From the NCBI GenBank assembly GCA_910586125.1, contig CAJUHP010000016.1, positions 11,570 to 75,569 of the forward strand: DNA of 64,000 nt, read 5' to 3'. Source of the stretch: an uncultured Lachnospiraceae bacterium. GTDB taxonomy: Bacteria > Bacillota > Clostridia > Lachnospirales > Lachnospiraceae. Positions 1 to 8,315 of this stretch are shown one piece after another. A program made the position numbers and the translations under genes. The notes beneath the pieces were generated by a model that was given only the letters and a program-made list of their open reading frames with translations, ran no database searches and was not told where the DNA came from. Every line of letters begins with the position of its first letter. The first letter of the stretch is position 1.

Positions 1-1005
1 CTGAATGTGGACGATAAAGCGGCGCAGTATCTTCCCGGTTTTGAGGAGAACGGGAAAGGGGATATCACGATTGCGCAGCTTCTGACGCATTCGTCGGGAC
101 TTCCTCAGTGGGAGGCGACTTTCCTGTACTGCGATTCCAAAGAAGAGCAGTTGGAATACATTAAAAATCTGAAGCTGGTGGATGACTATAAGACGGACGG
201 CTCGGAGCCGAAGTACTCAGATTTTTCTTTTATGACGCTGGGCTTTATCGTGGAGGCCATCAGCGGCCAGGATATGGACGTGTTTGTAAAAGAGAATGTC
301 TACGAGCCTCTGGGGATGAACTCCACAACCTACAAACCTCTGGAAAATGGCTTTGACAAGACGCAGATTGCAGCAACTTCCCTGGGCAATCCCTATGAGT
401 ACCGCATGGTGGACGAGGAAAACTGGGAGGGCGTCGGCTATGACTGCACAAAAGACGCAGAAGCCTTTGCCGCCTTTACCGGATGGAGAGATTACACGCT
501 GATGGGCGAGGTAAACGACGGCAATGCAGGGATGGGCGGTCAGGGCGTGGCCGGTCATGCCGGACTGTTCTCGACGGCGCGGGATCTGTCGGTTCTGCTG
601 CAGTGCATGTTAAACGGCGGCGAGTACAACGGCGTGCGCATCTACAGTCCCGAAACCGTGAAGCTGTTTACAGAGAGACACACAACCTATCAGGAAAATC
701 ATACGGACAAGAATGGAAATCCGGCTCTTTCGGAAGAGTTCGGCTACGGCTTTAAACTGGATCAGAGCTGGATGGGAGAGAGTGCGACAGAGAATGTATT
801 CGGACACGACGGGTTTACCGGCACCAATGTGTTTGCCGATCCGGATAATCAGTACATTTTTATCTGCCTGACCAACAAGATGCAGGCCGGTTTCCGCCAG
901 TCCACAGCCAACGGCGCGCCGGAGGATGTCTCCAATTATTACAATACCAGCTCTTGGGTGGCGTGGAATATGAATCAGATTGTCAAGGATTTTCTGGGAA
1001 TTTAA
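1..1005 (+). CDS. Serine hydrolase, beta-lactamase/esterase family (5' end missing)
   Basis: The last 334 residues of a class C beta-lactamase-like serine hydrolase; the reading frame is open at the first base, so the start and the SxxK nucleophile motif lie to the left of the window. Visible family marks are LLTHSSGLP near the start, a YSD motif (YSDFSF) in the place of the Tyr-x-Asn box, the phrase EPLGMNST, and HDGFTGT near the C-terminus in the place of the KTG-like box. These proteins hydrolyse peptides or esters and are usually secreted or membrane-anchored; the substrate cannot be told. It ends 33 bp before yhfU on the same strand, so it may be transcribed with the yhf-like operon. Confidence 0.85.
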   Translation: MNVDDKAAQYLPGFEENGKGDITIAQLLTHSSGLPQWEATFLYCDSKEEQLEYIKNLKLVDDYKTDGSEPKYSDFSFMTLGFIVEAISGQDMDVFVKENVYEPLGMNSTTYKPLENGFDKTQIAATSLGNPYEYRMVDEENWEGVGYDCTKDAEAFAAFTGWRDYTLMGEVNDGNAGMGGQGVAGHAGLFSTARDLSVLLQCMLNGGEYNGVRIYSPETVKLFTERHTTYQENHTDKNGNPALSEEFGYGFKLDQSWMGESATENVFGHDGFTGTNVFADPDNQYIFICLTNKMQAGFRQSTANGAPEDVSNYYNTSSWVAWNMNQIVKDFLGI

Positions 1006-1038
1006 CAGGGACACCCGCTCAGTCAGAAAGGAGAAAGT

Positions 1039-1410
1039 ATGATCCGAATTGTTGTCGGAGGACAAATCAACAAGCGTGAAATTTGTGATTTCACAGAGAA
1101 ATTTATGGGGGAAAAGGCATCGGTGGATATCAAAGGGGATCTGGAAGCGGCGATGGCGCTGAAAGCGGGGCAGTACGATTACTATATCGGCGCCTGCAAT
1201 ACCGGCGGCGGAGGCGCGCTGGCGCTGGCGATTGCCATGCTAGGCGCGGAGAGCTGCGCCACGATCTCCATGCCCGGCAAGATATTTCCGCAGGAAGAGA
1301 TTGTTGCCGCGGTTGCAAACGGAAAGACTGCGTTCGGCTTTACTGCCCAGCATGCTGAGAATGTGCTGCCGGTTCTGCTGCGCGCCATCATAGAGAAGAG
1401 GGGAGAATAG
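1039..1410 (+). CDS. yhfU: DUF2620 protein, YhfU-like
   Basis: A 123-residue soluble protein matching the DUF2620/YhfU family, including a glycine-rich segment YIGACNTGGGGALALAIAML and a following SMPGKIF stretch. It starts at an ATG behind GAAAGGAGAAAGT. Biochemical function is not known. It is the first gene of a six-gene set in the order yhfU-yhfT-php-yhfS-yhfX-yhfW, and yhfT begins 5 bp after its stop. Pairing of a small soluble protein with the YhfT membrane protein suggests a shared transport or sensing role, which is inference. Identification rests on sequence recognition plus the operon context. Confidence 0.85.
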   Translation: MIRIVVGGQINKREICDFTEKFMGEKASVDIKGDLEAAMALKAGQYDYYIGACNTGGGGALALAIAMLGAESCATISMPGKIFPQEEIVAAVANGKTAFGFTAQHAENVLPVLLRAIIEKRGE

Positions 1411-1415
1411 CGAGT

Positions 1416-2726
1416 ATGAAGTATATCGTGATTGTTTGTATCGGCGCCTTGGCGTCCGTTTTGGCCAACCGCGGGATCGCCGTCTTCAACGACGGCTTCC
1501 GCGCCATCGTACCTCAGTATTACGACAAAAAGATCAGCCGCAAGGAACTGGCGGCTATGAGCTTTGCCGTGAGTTTCGGCCTGGTAATCGGGTTTGGCAT
1601 TCCGACATCGATTGCAGCCACCATCATTTTGATTCATTGTCTGCTTCTGACCACGGACATCATCGGAACCTGGTGTCCGGACACGAAGCTGGGGCTGATT
1701 CTGTCCGGCGTCATCGGCGGCGCGTACGGCCTGGGCGTTTTGGTGGGCCTGGAAGCCATCGTAAATCTGTTCGCCATGCTGCCCTACAATTTTTTGAGCG
1801 ATCTGGGAAGCGTGTCGGCCTATGTGACAGTGGCGTTTGCCATTTTCCCGGCCGTGGCGGTCTGCTATCAGCACGATTTTCGCAAGGGCGTTATCACGGC
1901 GGCCGTCACGGTGCTGGCGTTCTTCCTGATTAAAAAATTCGGCACCTTTACGCTTGGGAGCTATACCGTGGCCCTGAATGCCGAGGGAATGTCCATGCTG
2001 GCGGGCACTGTTTTGATGCTGGTCTTTGCGGCGCAGGTCAAGGGGGAGGGCAACGCCAACGCGGCGCTGACCGAAGTGTTCTCGGAAAAGCTGGCCCGCA
2101 TCCGGAAAAACTGGATTCTGCTTGCCGTCATGGGCGGTCTGATCGCCTGCGGCACAAGTCTGGCGATCATCGCCGGCGATCCGGCTTCGCTGGCTCTGCT
2201 GGCGGAAGGTTCCTACAGCGACGCGGCGCTGGCTGCCTTTGCCAGAGCGATCGGCTTTGTTCCGCTGGTCTTTACGACGGCGATCGTCACCGGCGTTTAC
2301 GCGCCGGCGGGCTGCACCTTTGTGTTTGTGGTGGGCCTGGCGCTTCACGGCAATCCCGTTGTGGCGCTGCTTGCAGGAGCTGCGGTCATGATCGTGGAGC
2401 TTTTGCTGATCAATGTGTTTGCGAAGGGAATGGATAAATTCCCGGGCGTCAAGGAGATGGGAGAACATATCCGCACTTCCATGAACAAGGTTCTGGAAGC
2501 GGCTCTGCTGGTGGGAGCGGTGGCGGCCGCGGAGAAAATGGCATCGGCGGCGGGCGGCCTAAGCGGGATCGGCGCGCTGTTTGTCATCGGCGTCCTTCTG
2601 TTAAACCGTCAGTCCAAAAAGCCGGTGGTGGAGATGGCCATCGGGCCGGTGGCCTGCATTGCCTTCGGCATCCTCTTAAATCTGCTGCTGCTGATCGGAC
2701 TGATTTCCGTTCCTGCGGCTGCCTGA
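1416..2726 (+). CDS. yhfT: YhfT-like multipass membrane protein, putative transporter
   Basis: A 436-residue integral membrane protein made almost wholly of hydrophobic helices, matching the YhfT family. The N-terminus (about residues 1-40) holds a conserved IAVFNDGFRAI segment, and GVYAPAGCTFVFVVGLALHGNP lies near residue 290. The length is normal for the family. It is presumed to move the substrate handled by the four enzymes downstream (Php, YhfS, YhfX, YhfW). No transported compound has been assigned from sequence. The start is the ATG 5 bp after yhfU, behind GAGGGGAGAATAG. Confidence 0.85.
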   Translation: MKYIVIVCIGALASVLANRGIAVFNDGFRAIVPQYYDKKISRKELAAMSFAVSFGLVIGFGIPTSIAATIILIHCLLLTTDIIGTWCPDTKLGLILSGVIGGAYGLGVLVGLEAIVNLFAMLPYNFLSDLGSVSAYVTVAFAIFPAVAVCYQHDFRKGVITAAVTVLAFFLIKKFGTFTLGSYTVALNAEGMSMLAGTVLMLVFAAQVKGEGNANAALTEVFSEKLARIRKNWILLAVMGGLIACGTSLAIIAGDPASLALLAEGSYSDAALAAFARAIGFVPLVFTTAIVTGVYAPAGCTFVFVVGLALHGNPVVALLAGAAVMIVELLLINVFAKGMDKFPGVKEMGEHIRTSMNKVLEAALLVGAVAAAEKMASAAGGLSGIGALFVIGVLLLNRQSKKPVVEMAIGPVACIAFGILLNLLLLIGLISVPAAA

Positions 2727-2738
2727 CGAGGCGTACAT

Positions 2739-3614
2739 ATGATGGCAGAAGTTGGCTATACGCTGATGCATGAGCATACCACGATTGATCTGTCCGGCGT
2801 CAAGCAGGATGCAGACTGCCGTCTGGACTGCCATGACGAGACTGTGCGGGAATACCGGCGTCTATATGAGCTTGGCGTGCGGACAATCGTGGATGTGACA
2901 AACAAAGGAATGGGGCAAAATTCCGCTTATGTGAGCCGCGTGCAGGAGGAGACAGGGGTCCATATCGTACAGTCAACCGGCTTTTACAAGGAACCCTTTC
3001 TGCCCCCCGATATCTACGAAAAGACGGTGCAGGAGCTGGCCGCTCACATGGTTCGGGAGATACGGGAAGGAATCGGGGACGGGCCGAAAGCGGGGATGAT
3101 CGGGGAGATCGGAACCAGCAAAAACGAGATGAAACCGGCGGAGCGAAAAGTATTTGACGCGGCGGTTCTGGCGGCGAAGGAAACCGGCTGCCCGGTTTAC
3201 ACGCATACCACGCTGGGAACCTTCGGGCTGGAACAGGCGCAGTATTTCCGGCGGGCCGGTGTGGATGTGAGCCGGGTGGTGATCGGCCATCTGGATCTGT
3301 CGGGCGATCTGGCATATATACGAAAGGTGCTTTCGGTGGGCGTGTGCGCCGGGTTTGACACGGTGGGAAAGAACGCCTATCTTCCAGATGAAAAGAGAGC
3401 GGCGTTTTTAAAGGCGCTGGAGGAGGACGGGTTATTGGGGCAGGTGGTACTTTCGCTTGATCTGACCCGCAAATCGCATCTGCGCGGCCGGGGCGGAATC
3501 GGCTACGCCTACCTGTTTGAAACGTTTCTGCCCATGCTTAGAAAAGCCGGACTCCGGGAGGAGAGCATTCACCGGATGCTGACGGAGAATCCGGCACGGA
3601 TTTTAAACTTTTGA
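2739..3614 (+). CDS. php: Phosphotriesterase homology protein (Php), metal-dependent hydrolase
   Basis: A 291-residue amidohydrolase-superfamily barrel. Binuclear metal ligands are all visible: H11 and H13 (MHEHTT), E123 (IGEIGTS), H156 (VYTHTT), H184 (VIGHLD) and D241 (LSLDLT). Glutamate at position 123 is the bridging ligand in place of the carbamylated lysine of true phosphotriesterase, as in E. coli Php. That argues for a natural lactone, ester or phosphate substrate rather than organophosphates. Two consecutive ATGs (2739 and 2742) could start it; the first is used. It lies 12 bp after yhfT and directly before yhfS, as in the enterobacterial cluster. Confidence 0.9.
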   Translation: MMAEVGYTLMHEHTTIDLSGVKQDADCRLDCHDETVREYRRLYELGVRTIVDVTNKGMGQNSAYVSRVQEETGVHIVQSTGFYKEPFLPPDIYEKTVQELAAHMVREIREGIGDGPKAGMIGEIGTSKNEMKPAERKVFDAAVLAAKETGCPVYTHTTLGTFGLEQAQYFRRAGVDVSRVVIGHLDLSGDLAYIRKVLSVGVCAGFDTVGKNAYLPDEKRAAFLKALEEDGLLGQVVLSLDLTRKSHLRGRGGIGYAYLFETFLPMLRKAGLREESIHRMLTENPARILNF

Positions 3615-3631
3615 CGGGGGAGGGGAATCCT

Positions 3632-4735
3632 ATGAACACATATCCATTGCCAAGTATCAGCCTGGAGGAAGCTATGCGCCTGCAGTTCAAGGCCGTAGAC
3701 TGCATCACCCAGGAATTTGCCGGGCATGAGATCCTGACAAGAGGAGATCTGGGGGTGGTTCCCGGATACAACAAACCGGTCACAACGCAGAAGGCGGAGC
3801 GGGTGATCGCCCGTATCTTTGACGCGGAGAGCAGCATTTTAGTCCGGGGAGCCGGGACGGGCGCGATCCGGTACGCGCTGTTTGCCGTGATGCACGCCGG
3901 GGAAACGCTTCTGATTCATACTTCGCCCGTTTACAGTACCACGGCGACCTCTCTTTCCATGCTGGGAATAAAGACGGTGGCGGCGGATTTCAACAATCCG
4001 GACAGCATCCGGCAGGTCTGCGGGGAAAACCCGCAGATCCGGGCGGCGCTGGTTCAATATACCAGGCAGAGCATGGCGGATTCCTATGAGATGGAACAGG
4101 TGATCCGTACGATTAAAGAGTGCTGTCCTGTGCCGGTGATCACCGACGACAACTACGCGGTCCTGAAGACGGCAAAAAACGGAACGCAGTGCGGCGCGGA
4201 TCTGGCCTGCTTTTCCACCTTTAAGTTGCTGGGGCCGGAGGGGATCGGCTGTATTGTCGGCAAAAAGGAATATATTGACACGATTGTAAAACACCATTAT
4301 TCCGGCGGCAGCCAGACACAGGGGCACGAGGCGCTGGAGGTGCTTCGCGGACTGGTCTACGCCCCTGTCTCTCTGGCCATTCAGGCGCAGGTAAACGACC
4401 GTCTGGTACAGCGGCTCACAAGCGGCGAAATACCGGGGATTCGGGACGCCTTCTTAGCCAATGCGCAGTCTAAGGTGCTGCTGGTAGAGTTTGAGAAACC
4501 GATAGCCAGACAGGTGCTTTTGGAAGCGGAAAAGCTGGGAGCGGCTCCCAATCCGGTCGGAGCCGAGTCCCGCTATGAGATTGCGCCCATGTTTTACCGG
4601 GTCTCAGGGACATTTCGGGCGGCCGATCCGGGGATCGAAGAGAGGATGATCCGGATCAATCCCATGCGGAGCGGCGACGACACGATTATCCGGATTCTGA
4701 GAGGGGCGCTGGAAGGGGTGAGTGCATGTTTGTAG
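3632..4735 (+). CDS. yhfS: YhfS-like PLP-dependent aminotransferase-fold enzyme
   Basis: A 367-residue fold-type I pyridoxal phosphate enzyme of the YhfS family. The cofactor lysine is most likely K198 in FSTFKLLGPEG, and RGAGTGAIRYAL near residue 75 is the phosphate-binding region. The ATG at 3632 is preferred over the upstream TTG because GGGGGAGGGG lies just ahead of it. Reaction is unknown; class V/beta-eliminating-lyase relatives act on amino acids or sulfur-containing amines. The stop overlaps the start of yhfX by 10 bp, so the two PLP enzymes are translationally coupled and probably act in sequence. Confidence 0.85.
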   Translation: MNTYPLPSISLEEAMRLQFKAVDCITQEFAGHEILTRGDLGVVPGYNKPVTTQKAERVIARIFDAESSILVRGAGTGAIRYALFAVMHAGETLLIHTSPVYSTTATSLSMLGIKTVAADFNNPDSIRQVCGENPQIRAALVQYTRQSMADSYEMEQVIRTIKECCPVPVITDDNYAVLKTAKNGTQCGADLACFSTFKLLGPEGIGCIVGKKEYIDTIVKHHYSGGSQTQGHEALEVLRGLVYAPVSLAIQAQVNDRLVQRLTSGEIPGIRDAFLANAQSKVLLVEFEKPIARQVLLEAEKLGAAPNPVGAESRYEIAPMFYRVSGTFRAADPGIEERMIRINPMRSGDDTIIRILRGALEGVSACL

Positions 4736-5910
4736 AAAGACTGCGAAAGGACAATCCCCGTCTGATTGAGGCGGCGGTCTCTCTGCACCAGGCCGGATAC
4801 CTCCTTCCGGATTCGTATGTGGTCGATCTGGAACAATTCCGCCGCAACGCGGCCCGGATCAAAAAGGAGGCCGATGAAAAGGGAATCCGTCTTTTCTTTA
4901 TGCTCAAGCAGTTGGGGAGAAACCCGTATCTGGCGAAGGAGCTGGTACGCCTGGGTTATGAGGGCGCGGTGACAGTAGACTTTAAAGAGGCGCAGGTGAT
5001 GATGCGTCACCGCATTCCCGTCGCCAATATCGGCCATCTGGTCCAGGTGCCTCAGGCAATGATGCAGGAGGTGATCGCCTACGGCCCGCGGGTGGTCACA
5101 GTGTTTTCGCCGGAGAAGGCCAGGGCGGTCGGTCAGGCCGCGCAGACGTTGGGGAAAGTTCAGAAGATTCTGATCCGCGTATATGATGAGAGCGATATGA
5201 TTTACAGCGGGCAGACAGCGGGGATTGCCCTGTCTGAGCTGCCGGGGTTTCTGGATCGGATGAAAGACTGCCCCGGCGTTCAGGTGGCCGGCGTGACCTC
5301 GTTTCCCTGTTATCTGTATCAGGAGGAACTGGGGGATATCGCTCCCACCGCCAATCTCAGGACGGTACAGAAAGCGGCGGTCATCCTGAAGGAGCATGGA
5401 ATCCGCCCGGAACTGCTCAATACGCCTTCCGCCACCTGCGTGCGCACGTTATCGCAGATCGCGGCGGACGGGGGAAACTGCGGCGAGCCGGGACATGGTT
5501 TGACCGGCACGACACCGGCGCACGCGAAGATGGAACTGGAGGAAAAGGGCTGTGTTGCCTATGTAAGCGAAATATCCCACAACTTTTCCGGGAGAGGATG
5601 CTGTTTTGGCGGCGGTTTTTACCGGCGCTCCCATGTAAAAAACGCGCTGGTTGGATCGCGGGCGGATCAGATGCGGCCGCTTCGGGTGATACCGCCCAGC
5701 CAGGAGAGCATTGATTACCATTTTGAACTGAGCGCGCCCTGTCAGGTCGGAGAGACGGTCGTTATGGCGTTTCGGTATCAGATTTTTGTGACGCGCAGCG
5801 ATGTGGTCTTGCTGGAGGGCGTCGCGCAAGGCCGCCCGCGGATTGCGGGCGTGTACGACAGCCTGGGCAATAAAAAAGAGCTGGCGGGTGTGGAGACAGA
5901 GAAGGATTGA
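4726..5910 (+). CDS. yhfX: YhfX-like PLP-dependent amino acid racemase family protein
   Basis: A 394-residue protein with an alanine-racemase-type N-terminal PLP barrel. The cofactor lysine is probably K61 in FFMLKQLGRNP. A C-terminal beta region includes a cysteine/glycine-rich stretch (FSGRGCCFGGGFYRRSH). It matches the YhfX family, annotated generally as putative racemase; the substrate is unknown. The ATG lies inside the end of yhfS, behind GGAAGGGG. It is followed after 4 bp by yhfW. Confidence 0.85.
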   Translation: MFVERLRKDNPRLIEAAVSLHQAGYLLPDSYVVDLEQFRRNAARIKKEADEKGIRLFFMLKQLGRNPYLAKELVRLGYEGAVTVDFKEAQVMMRHRIPVANIGHLVQVPQAMMQEVIAYGPRVVTVFSPEKARAVGQAAQTLGKVQKILIRVYDESDMIYSGQTAGIALSELPGFLDRMKDCPGVQVAGVTSFPCYLYQEELGDIAPTANLRTVQKAAVILKEHGIRPELLNTPSATCVRTLSQIAADGGNCGEPGHGLTGTTPAHAKMELEEKGCVAYVSEISHNFSGRGCCFGGGFYRRSHVKNALVGSRADQMRPLRVIPPSQESIDYHFELSAPCQVGETVVMAFRYQIFVTRSDVVLLEGVAQGRPRIAGVYDSLGNKKELAGVETEKD

Positions 5911-5914
5911 AAAA

Positions 5915-7120
5915 ATGAGACGATTTGTCGTGATTGTACTGGACGGTTTTGGCATGGGGGCTATGAAGGATGCCAGAGAGGTGAGGCCGGGTGACGAAGC
6001 GGCCAGCACGCTGGGAAGCATTCTGAAGGATTTTCCCGACAGCTACTTTCCCAATCTGGAGCGCCTGGGCCTGATGAATGCGTTTGGAAGCGAGAGCCGG
6101 CGTATGAAATTTTCTGCTTCGGCCAATGCCGGAAGAGCGGAGCTGATGCACTGGGGCGCGGACACGTTTATGGGCCATCAGGAGATTATGGGGACGCTGC
6201 CCAAAAAGCCGGTGGCACAGCCGTTTCAGGAAAAAATTGAGGAGATCCGCCGTCATCTGCTGCAGACCGGCCACGAGGCAGAGGTGCGCGAGACGAAGGG
6301 GCTTCGCTATCTGCTGGTGGATCGCTTTGTGACCGTGGCCGACAACATTGACGCGGATTACGGTATGGCCTACAACTGCACGGCTCCTCTGGATTTTATC
6401 TCCTTTGAAGAGGAGATGGAGATCGGACGGCGCGTCCGGGAAGCGGCCACCGTCAACCGGGTGATCCCCTTTGGCGGAACCGGCACCACGCTTGCGGATA
6501 TCCTGGCGGCGGAAGAGATACGGGAAGGAAAATACATCGGGATTCACGCGGTAAAATCGGGCTCTTACCGGCAGGGATATCAGTGCCGTCATCTGGGGTA
6601 CGGCGTGGACCCGAATGTGCAGGTGCCCACGCTTTTAAGCCGGGCGGGCATTGCGGTGACGCTTCTGGGAAAGGTGGCCGATATCGTGGCCAATGACAAG
6701 GGGAAAAGCATTTCCTGTGTGCCGACAGAGGAAGTGCTGGATCTGACGATAGAGGAGCTGGCTCACAGGAAGGAAGCCTTTATCTGTACCAACGTTCAGG
6801 AGACGGATCTGGCCGGACACAGCCAGGATGCAGACTGGTACCGCCGCCTTTTGGAGCTGGCCGACAAAAAGATCGGGCAGATGCTGCCGCTTTTAGGAGA
6901 GGAAGATATTCTGGTGGTCATGGCCGATCATGGAAACGATCCGGATATCGGTCACAACAAGCATACGCGGGAAAACGTGCCGCTTCTGGTCTGGAAGAGG
7001 GGAAAGGCAGGAGTGAATCTTGGCCTGCGCACCTCTCTGTCCGATGTGGGCGCCACGGTATGCGATTATTTTGGCGCAGAGCGCCCGCAGAATGGAAGAT
7101 CTTTTCTGGGGTGTCTGTGA
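5915..7120 (+). CDS. yhfW: YhfW-like metalloenzyme, phosphopentomutase/alkaline phosphatase superfamily
   Basis: A 401-residue enzyme resembling phosphopentomutase. Metal-site motifs are visible: VLDGFGMG at the N-terminus, MADHGNDPDIGHNKHTREN near residue 335, and DTFMGHQE near residue 85 at the place where phosphopentomutase has DTTTGHWE. Only the first of the three threonines is kept, so the phospho-acceptor chemistry may differ. In-frame sequence extends upstream to 5801, but the ATG at 5915 follows GAGAAGGATTG and gives the family N-terminus. It is the last gene of the yhf-like operon and is followed by a strong terminator. Confidence 0.85.
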   Translation: MRRFVVIVLDGFGMGAMKDAREVRPGDEAASTLGSILKDFPDSYFPNLERLGLMNAFGSESRRMKFSASANAGRAELMHWGADTFMGHQEIMGTLPKKPVAQPFQEKIEEIRRHLLQTGHEAEVRETKGLRYLLVDRFVTVADNIDADYGMAYNCTAPLDFISFEEEMEIGRRVREAATVNRVIPFGGTGTTLADILAAEEIREGKYIGIHAVKSGSYRQGYQCRHLGYGVDPNVQVPTLLSRAGIAVTLLGKVADIVANDKGKSISCVPTEEVLDLTIEELAHRKEAFICTNVQETDLAGHSQDADWYRRLLELADKKIGQMLPLLGEEDILVVMADHGNDPDIGHNKHTRENVPLLVWKRGKAGVNLGLRTSLSDVGATVCDYFGAERPQNGRSFLGCL

Positions 7121-7152
7121 GCCGCCTGTTTCGCGAAACCAATCAAAGAGAG

Positions 7153-7186
7153 AACGCTTTCGGAAATCGAGTCCGAAGGCGTTTTT
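7153..7186 (+). terminator. Intrinsic terminator of the yhf-like operon
   Basis: A 12-bp stem (AACGCTTTCGGA at 7153-7164 paired with TCCGAAGGCGTT at 7172-7183, with one T-G wobble) and a 7-nt loop, followed by a T-run to 7186. It begins 32 bp after the yhfW stop. Confidence 0.85.
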
Positions 7187-7247
7187 CCACTCCGCAAGCT
7201 GTTTTAGGAACCGGTGTCAAACCACGCTCCAAAAGCAAAACGTTAAT

Positions 7248-7664
7248 CTAACAATGATTTTTGCGGAAAGTTTGTTCTTCGATAAACTGTACGGGCGGCA
7301 TAAATTCTTGAAACAACCATTTCTCCAACCTTTTTACAATAGCCTCTTTACTCTTGGAACGGAATGTTAATAATGGGTTTTCCCAATTATCATTTAATAT
7401 TGCCTGGAGTAAAAAAGCTCCGTCGGGTTCTCCGTCTGGATACCAGCCTAAATCTAATTGTAATTTTTGGTGTTCCATCACGCCATTTCGTTTTCGACTT
7501 GATATTTTGTGCATTAAGAGTATATCTTCTGTAAATGCGAAAAGCCAGAGTTTATCTTGTTCGGAAAGTTTTTGAGGTTCTATATTTTCTAATTTATTAT
7601 AGTCCATGGTCCAGCCGCCGGGAATTCTCAACGGCTGTAAATGCTCCCAATTGTTTTCATCCAT
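7248..7664 (-). CDS. Hypothetical protein, 138 aa
   Basis: I do not recognise a named family. The protein is acidic and soluble, without membrane segments. It opens with WEHLQPLRIPGGWTMDYN and contains LGWYPDGEPDGAF. The opening style resembles small stand-alone Firmicutes proteins, some of which sit among toxin-immunity genes, but this is a weak impression. The ATG at 7664 is chosen over one 42 bp upstream because AAGGAG stands 8 bp before it. It is convergent with yhfW and is AT-richer than its left neighbours, marking the start of the island. Confidence 0.65.
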   Translation of the reverse strand: MDENNWEHLQPLRIPGGWTMDYNKLENIEPQKLSEQDKLWLFAFTEDILLMHKISSRKRNGVMEHQKLQLDLGWYPDGEPDGAFLLQAILNDNWENPLLTFRSKSKEAIVKRLEKWLFQEFMPPVQFIEEQTFRKNHC

Positions 7665-7738
7665 TTTCCTATCTCCTTGCTTGGATAGCGAGATTCTTAT
7701 CTTCATTTTATCACATTTCCAAGAGCGTGGAAAAAGCG

Positions 7739-7920
7739 CGTTTTGTGATGTCCATGATTGTTACAACGAACTTGAAGCTGGAAGAGATCAAGGACCCGCC
7801 CGACCTGACCCATGCGCGAATCTATGACCGCATGATGGAACGGTGCGCCTCTGTCCTCTTTGCGGAAAGAACTTCCGGGAGGAAAACGCCCCTGAAATGG
7901 AGGCAGCGTCCCAGAGCGGC
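7739..7920 (+). pseudogene. Frameshifted remnant of a DnaC/IstB-like ATPase
   Basis: One frame reads MIVTTNLKLEEIKDPPDL then ARIYDRMMERCASVLFA, typical of the C-terminal half of DnaC/IstB helicase-loader ATPases of IS21-type and conjugative elements. After about base 7862 the match continues one frame away as GKNFREEN, which fits a single-base deletion. Upstream Walker motifs are absent, so only a fragment is left. No start or ribosome site belongs to it. It overlaps the tail of the truncated PIN ORF on the opposite strand. Confidence 0.65.
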
Positions 7921-8019
7921 GCAGGGCGAAATGCACCCCGCGCTGGTAAAGAAAAAAGGAACACCGTCCAGATTCAATGCTACAGATATAAGAACATTCG
8001 TATCAATCAGAACCCTCAT
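7822..8019 (-). pseudogene. Truncated PIN-domain toxin
   Basis: The 65-residue frame begins MRVLIDTNVLISVALNLDG, the classic N-terminus of a PIN-domain ribonuclease with its first catalytic aspartate (D6). After about residue 24 the sequence no longer resembles a PIN domain and runs antisense through the DnaC-like remnant, so the later acidic residues are missing. The ATG overlaps the antitoxin stop by 4 bp (ATGA), the usual toxin-antitoxin arrangement. The toxin is therefore very probably inactive after a deletion or recombination. Confidence 0.7.
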
Positions 8020-8291
8020 GCGTTTTCGTCCTCATTTCTCAATTCGCTTACAAGTGCCGTGACATCGTCATCGGATGTAAGACCAGACTTTTCCGCTTCG
8101 CCAGACATTTCTTTCTGGAGCATCTGCATGGCATAGACAGTCGAATTAACGATACGGACAGTGCAGCCCTCCACAATAAAAGAAATGCGGTCTCCGCTTG
8201 TCACGCCCAGCACTTCACGGACATCTTTCGGAATTGTAACCTGTCCTTTCGCCATGACCTTTGCATTGTCAACAAAAGCATTCGCTAACAC
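8016..8291 (-). CDS. AbrB/MazE-like antitoxin
   Basis: A roughly 91-residue swapped-hairpin DNA-binding protein. KGQVTIPKDVREVLGV followed by GDRISFIVEG is the AbrB/SpoVT core (residues about 14-43), and the C-terminal half is acidic and would bind the toxin. The GTG at 8291 is preferred because AGGAGG stands 8 bp ahead; a GTG at 8300 abuts the ribosome site. It overlaps the truncated PIN toxin by 4 bp. It probably still represses its own promoter through the palindrome at 8316-8335. Confidence 0.8.
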   Translation of the reverse strand: MLANAFVDNAKVMAKGQVTIPKDVREVLGVTSGDRISFIVEGCTVRIVNSTVYAMQMLQKEMSGEAEKSGLTSDDDVTALVSELRNEDENA

Positions 8292-8315
8292 ATCTTTCAC
8301 CTCCTGAAATATGGA

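Noticed and set aside
1182..2468. Long minus-strand frame opposite yhfU/yhfT
   Set aside because: Shadow of a GC-biased real gene; low-complexity H/Q/R/D composition and no ribosome site.
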